NCBI GenBank assembly: GCA_033964015.1 | Contig: CM066917.1 | Coordinates: 27,993,951-28,057,950 of the forward strand | DNA from: Scolanthus callimorphus | Taxonomy: Eukaryota; Cnidaria; Anthozoa; Actiniaria; Edwardsiidae | Reading direction: 5' to 3' | DNA: 64,000 bases | Shown: positions 60,146-64,000 of the stretch, piece by piece | How positions within the stretch are numbered: the stretch's first letter is position 1 | Layout: each line of letters opens with the position of its first letter | Notes under the pieces: model-generated | What the model was told of the DNA's origin: nothing | What the model saw: the letters and a program-made list of their open reading frames with translations, nothing else | Databases searched by the model: none | Position numbers and translations under genes: made by a program

Positions 60146-60217
60146 TTTTTAGTCCGTCATTAGAACGACTGACCACAAACATTTTCTTTTTTCAAGATTA
60201 ACAAGAAAACCACGGTC

Positions 60218-60500
60218 TGCTACAGTGTATTTTGGTGTGTAATACGGCTTTTTATTATACGACTATGACGTCATTTTACCATATAAGGTCAAAATTGAGT
60301 GCAGATATGGAGCCGTATTACACTGTAGCAAACCGGTTACGAACCGGCGTGTGCTAGTCAAATCACGTACGTTTTCGCATCTTGAAAAGAAAAGACAATA
60401 TTTTTGTATCTGTACTCTGTGTATCTGCACTCCATTTATCAGATTATGACATTTCTACTAAAATGACGTCACAGTCATAATAATAACTATGATCAAAATG
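60218..60500. repeat. Palindromic region around two CRE sites
   Basis: GCTACAGTGTA..AATACGGCT near 60220 pairs with AGCCGTATTACACTGTAGC ending about 60331, and a larger inverted pair TATGACGTCATTTTA / TAAAATGACGTCACAG (about 60265 and 60460) encloses it. Both outer arms contain TGACGTCA. Confidence 0.75.
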
Positions 60501-61347
60501 CTTTGCTGCTTAATAAATAATGCTTTATTTTTATATTAGTCAATAGTTTTGCTTGTTTATAATTTTGTTTCTATTTTAGTTTCGTTGCAATTCACCGATC
60601 CCGCATTCATTGTTCTACCTCCTAGTTTCTGTTGCTACGTCGGACAAACCAAAATGTTTCTGTTTAGAAGCTGCCTCAATATATGTGTTTGATATTTTCG
60701 CCAGAAAAAGTTGAAGAATTCAGTGAAAAATCTTCGAGTTTTTTTTTTTTTGCTCGAACATTTTGAATTCCCCATTGGGGGAAAGACTGCCCATTGTTTG
60801 GTGATTTTTAAAAATCAAGCGAAGGGGAATCAATTTCCCCCAAGTCCAGTCCGTCCATGAACTCTCCTTCTCCTTCAGGAGCCACGAAGGAGAGTTCAGG
60901 GACTGGGTTTCTGACTATGGCGGCGTTTTAGCAGAGGTCGATTGACCATGACAAAGGATCTAAGGATCCGAACTATAACTGAGTCAGCGACAGATGCTGT
61001 TTGGTAGATATTTGTACACCCCCGAGTTGCTGACATGACGTGTCGGATATTCAATCCCCGCGGCAGGGAGACCCTACACACCATGTGTGAACAATATGCA
61101 ATGAAAGTCAGTGTTTCTTTCAAAAGTGGAGTTCAGGATGGATTTAGGAAGTCGGGCATTATAATATTTCAAATTCATTTTCAGTCCATGCGTAATCCGA
61201 ATGGCATGTCCATCGGACAACAAGAACTTTGTTCCATTTGTGCTGTATACCGGAAGTAATTCACGAAACCGGAAGTTCAAGTCGCAGTACAGCAATCAGA
61301 AAATCACGGATTATTGGAAGCTTCTCGCTGTTCGAATATATTCTTAA

Positions 61348-62058
61348 CTAGACATCCACCGCTTGTCCCATAATGCCATTATAGCCAGATCCCTCTCTGG
61401 AACTTAACTCAAACCAGCCGACGAATCCATGCTTACGACAAAATCGGTCCATAATTTCACGACTTTCGACTAGCTTCCCCGACCCTAACCACTCAGTTGG
61501 TTTACCGCGTTTTGACGGCGGTATATTCTCAACAACTAAAACCATTGGTACAGGAGGGCTATCAGAATTAGCTTCTTTAACCTTCTCGCTCCATTTGAGG
61601 GTCGAACTCAGTTTTGAGGGGCTTTTTGGTCCCCAAAATACTAGCGCGCCAGCACAGTTTCGACAATAAACTCCGGTCATTTTGAGAAATCGCTCATGTT
61701 CCGCGACATCCCAAAACTGCAGCTTCACTGTCGAGTCTTTTTTCTTTCTCGCTTCTTTCCAGGGCATAAAGTGGACATAAAAATCGACTCCAATAGTAGG
61801 TTTGTGATAGAAACTAAGCGGCCTATTGTGAATATAATCGGAGATAAACCCTCCTTTCTTGCCAAATCCAGTGTAGTCCCCGATGCACATTATTTTGAAT
61901 GTGTAATCACTTGGCTGGGTCTTCAAACGGTGAAAATACTCTTCATCCTGAGTCCCTATGGCTTCTAGAGTCTTTATCTCGAACTCTCTGTTCTCTGTGA
62001 CGTCCATGGTCGATTCGTCGCTTTCAGTCTCCTCCGCTTTGTTCTGTAGCACTTCCAT
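61348..62058 (-). CDS. Rab-like protein with degenerate GTP-binding motifs (predicted pseudo-GTPase)
   Basis: A single-exon 236-aa ORF. Rab homology is clear from PTIGVDFYVHF (switch I, G2) and LQFWDVAEHERFLKMTGVYC (G3 and switch II, compare WDTAGQERF). The P loop reads GDYTGFGKKG: it has one extra residue and Lys where Ser/Thr binds Mg2+. G3 has Glu for Gly and His for the catalytic Gln. G4 NKxD is replaced by VVENIPP, and G5 SAK by SSR. A 55-residue acidic extension precedes the G domain, and there is no C-terminal Cys for prenylation (ends GQAVDV). The closest relatives are likely Rab32/38/29-type, by the position of the insert after switch I; this is inference. An ATG with good context is at 62058. 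Confidence 0.85.
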   Translation of the reverse strand: MEVLQNKAEETESDESTMDVTENREFEIKTLEAIGTQDEEYFHRLKTQPSDYTFKIMCIGDYTGFGKKGGFISDYIHNRPLSFYHKPTIGVDFYVHFMPWKEARKKKDSTVKLQFWDVAEHERFLKMTGVYCRNCAGALVFWGPKSPSKLSSTLKWSEKVKEANSDSPPVPMVLVVENIPPSKRGKPTEWLGSGKLVESREIMDRFCRKHGFVGWFELSSREGSGYNGIMGQAVDV

Positions 62059-62059
62059 T

Positions 62060-64000
62060 GCGAGTTATCTACGTACTTGGGCCAGCGAGATAATTATACT
62101 GAAGCGTGTTCTAATCTTGGAAAAATGCGAGCATGAAATTTGAGTCGGATAATTTCGCGTCAATCTGACATATATCTCTCAGTGTGGGACTTCCATCAAT
62201 AAAAATGCTTTCATTAATCGTTGTTGAGAACATGGACCGGTGGAGACAACAGATCTTGTAGCAGGAACTCCACGAATTGGCAAAACACTTTGCTGTTCTC
62301 TCAAGCGATTGAAAACAAGTAGTTCTCAATCAATGCAAAGCATACAACCTTTGTTTTGATTAGTGCTTTGCCATAATAGTATTCATACAAACTCAGGGAC
62401 ATATTGTTATTATCCCCGCGGTCCAATAAGAAATCTGTAAATTCGTATGTTTATCATTAAAATGTTCAAGATAACTGGGAATTATACCCAAATGCCTTTA
62501 AGGGATTTGCGAGTGCAACAATGCTGCCAAATAGAAGATTAGAGCAGTTTTTAGCGATTTTTATGGCAAATTTTCTCATCGGGCGGTAATGAATGCAAAC
62601 CGAAAAAATAGACACGGAAGAAACAGTCAATTTTGAAACGTTCGCAGAATTTTAAAGGCATTTAAACTAATAATTCTCTCGATTTTTAAATCCCACTTAG
62701 ACGGTACCTGTGAAAAATATTTATTACGTTTTATTGACTAAATGTTATGCATGTTTGTCTGCTGGCGAATTTTCTAATAAATAATGCACAGTTATGTAAA
62801 ATTAGATCCGTTGTAGCCGAATCTTAGTTATTCATTACAAATAGTGGCAATTTTATTAGCAGTGCTCTAGCATTGTTAAGTTGATAAAATAGACTGCGTA
62901 TTATGGCTAATGTGAAGCTCTAATGGAAAATTTATAGCCTGCGACAAAAAGAATCATAACATCTGCTTAAAAACGAAGTTGTACATTGGAATATGTTAAT
63001 TGTAAAATTGGCGAAAGGAGAACATAAAACTATCTAGCGCAATGGACTTGTGCAATGTCCCCATTACTATTTTTAACCAGTTAGACTTCACCTGATTCTT
63101 GAAAGCGACAAATTGTTGTCATGCAAGTGAATAGAAGGATAAGCAAATTTCCCCCTCCCTATTTATTTTGGTTGGAACACAACAACAACAGAAAACGTGT
63201 TTTTCATTCCTACTTTGCACTAATATCTAAAGGAAGTTTTTTATGTTTTTCTTTCACAACACTCAAAGTTCCCTTTCTCTCAAAAAAGAGAAGGGAAAAC
63301 CACCATGCAGGAAACTTTGATCCTTCAAGGACTGAGCCTTGAGATTTCCAGGTAGAGAAATACTATTTTTTTTACCTGACTACAAATGCTAAATCCCTTG
63401 TTGACTGCTCATGAAGCTGGGCAATTTGTCTGTGAAATGTAACACAACTAACACGTCACCTGGTCACCCTTAACTTGAGCAGCTTAATGCAAATGATGCT
63501 CAGAAATGAAAAGAGCATAAAAAGGCCAAACATTTCAGCAAGCTACAATGCAAACTCAAAGAATGGGCAATTCCAGAAAATATATGTACCCAGGGGTGGG
63601 CGGCACTTGTTTTTGACCCCCCATGCATCAATAATTTCCAAAATGGCTTACCCCCCATGCATAAAGAATTCCTGAGAGGTTATACTAGCTTCCAGCTTCG
63701 ACCCCCACACCCCCATGCAGGCAGAATTCTGAGTTTCAGTTTTTTCAGTTTTTAATTATTCATCTCTTCAAAAAAGAAAAATATTTTACAATAAATACTG
63801 ATTATTAATACATTATTATTTTAATTTTTGTATTTTTGAAGAGATAGGGCACTCTATAGCAAGCTAGTTATGTGCCCTATATATAGAAAATTGATAGGTT
63901 ATTTAGAAAAAGAGTAAAGAGAAAAGAAAGGTTCGATTGGCAGTAAAACATTTTTTGGCAGATAAAACTATGAGAATATTCAATATTGAGATAGATAGGA
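62060..64000. other. Right-end intergenic stretch
   Basis: No gene supported. A G/C-poor G-tract repeat fragment lies at 63568-63725 (CAATTCCAGAAAATATATGT, then CCCCCATGCA modules). AGGGCACTCTATAG / TATGTGCCCT near 63846-63880 forms a short inverted pair. Confidence 0.5.

Overview
The window is eukaryotic, intron-rich, AT-rich DNA dominated by small inverted-repeat transposons. Exons are short, bounded by GT..AG, and carry animal-specific families (ETO/MTG with NHR1 and NHR2, SNRK, a rhodopsin-class GPCR, a Rab-like protein). One ETO gene and one SNRK gene, plus the repeat style, suggest an invertebrate animal. I would guess an anthozoan cnidarian such as a coral or sea anemone; that last step is inference.

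Layout. 1-8267 (minus): an ETO/MTG/nervy (CBFA2T, RUNX1T1) transcriptional corepressor gene, nine exons phased from first codon to the end of NHR2; the 3' part (NHR3, MYND finger) lies off the left edge. 8.3-27.2 kb: about 19 kb with no gene I can support, holding palindromes, duplications and nested elements. 27602-36697 (minus): a complete six-exon SNRK kinase gene, about 708 aa. 39051-39712 (minus): a small unknown gene with an apparent one-base frameshift in a G run. 40.4-43.2 kb: three inverted-repeat elements in a row. 45.1-48.3 kb (plus): a small unknown gene, about 110 aa. 49.6-50.75 kb (minus): a class A GPCR broken by at least two frameshifts at A runs. 52.0-58.6 kb: a repeat mosaic with two tRNA-like Pol III modules, a ~115-bp satellite and a 2.4-kb foldback element that carries a cysteine-rich coding remnant. 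53992-54123 and 58956-59066 (plus): two isolated exon candidates, the first with a signal peptide. 61348-62058 (minus): a single-exon Rab-like protein in which all readable GTP-binding motifs are degenerate. 62.1-64 kb: nothing recognised.

The genes do not form a pathway; they are independent animal genes with promoter marks at their own 5' ends (CRE and E-box at the ETO gene, CCAAT boxes at SNRK and the unknown gene). The most unusual signals are the degenerate Rab-like protein, the foldback element with subterminal ~146-bp repeat arrays and a CXC-type remnant, and a set of unrelated inverted-repeat families that share one design: a short terminal repeat followed directly by a long G tract on one side and a C tract on the other. 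One of these is nested in another element and shows its target duplication. I saw no clearly new multi-gene system.
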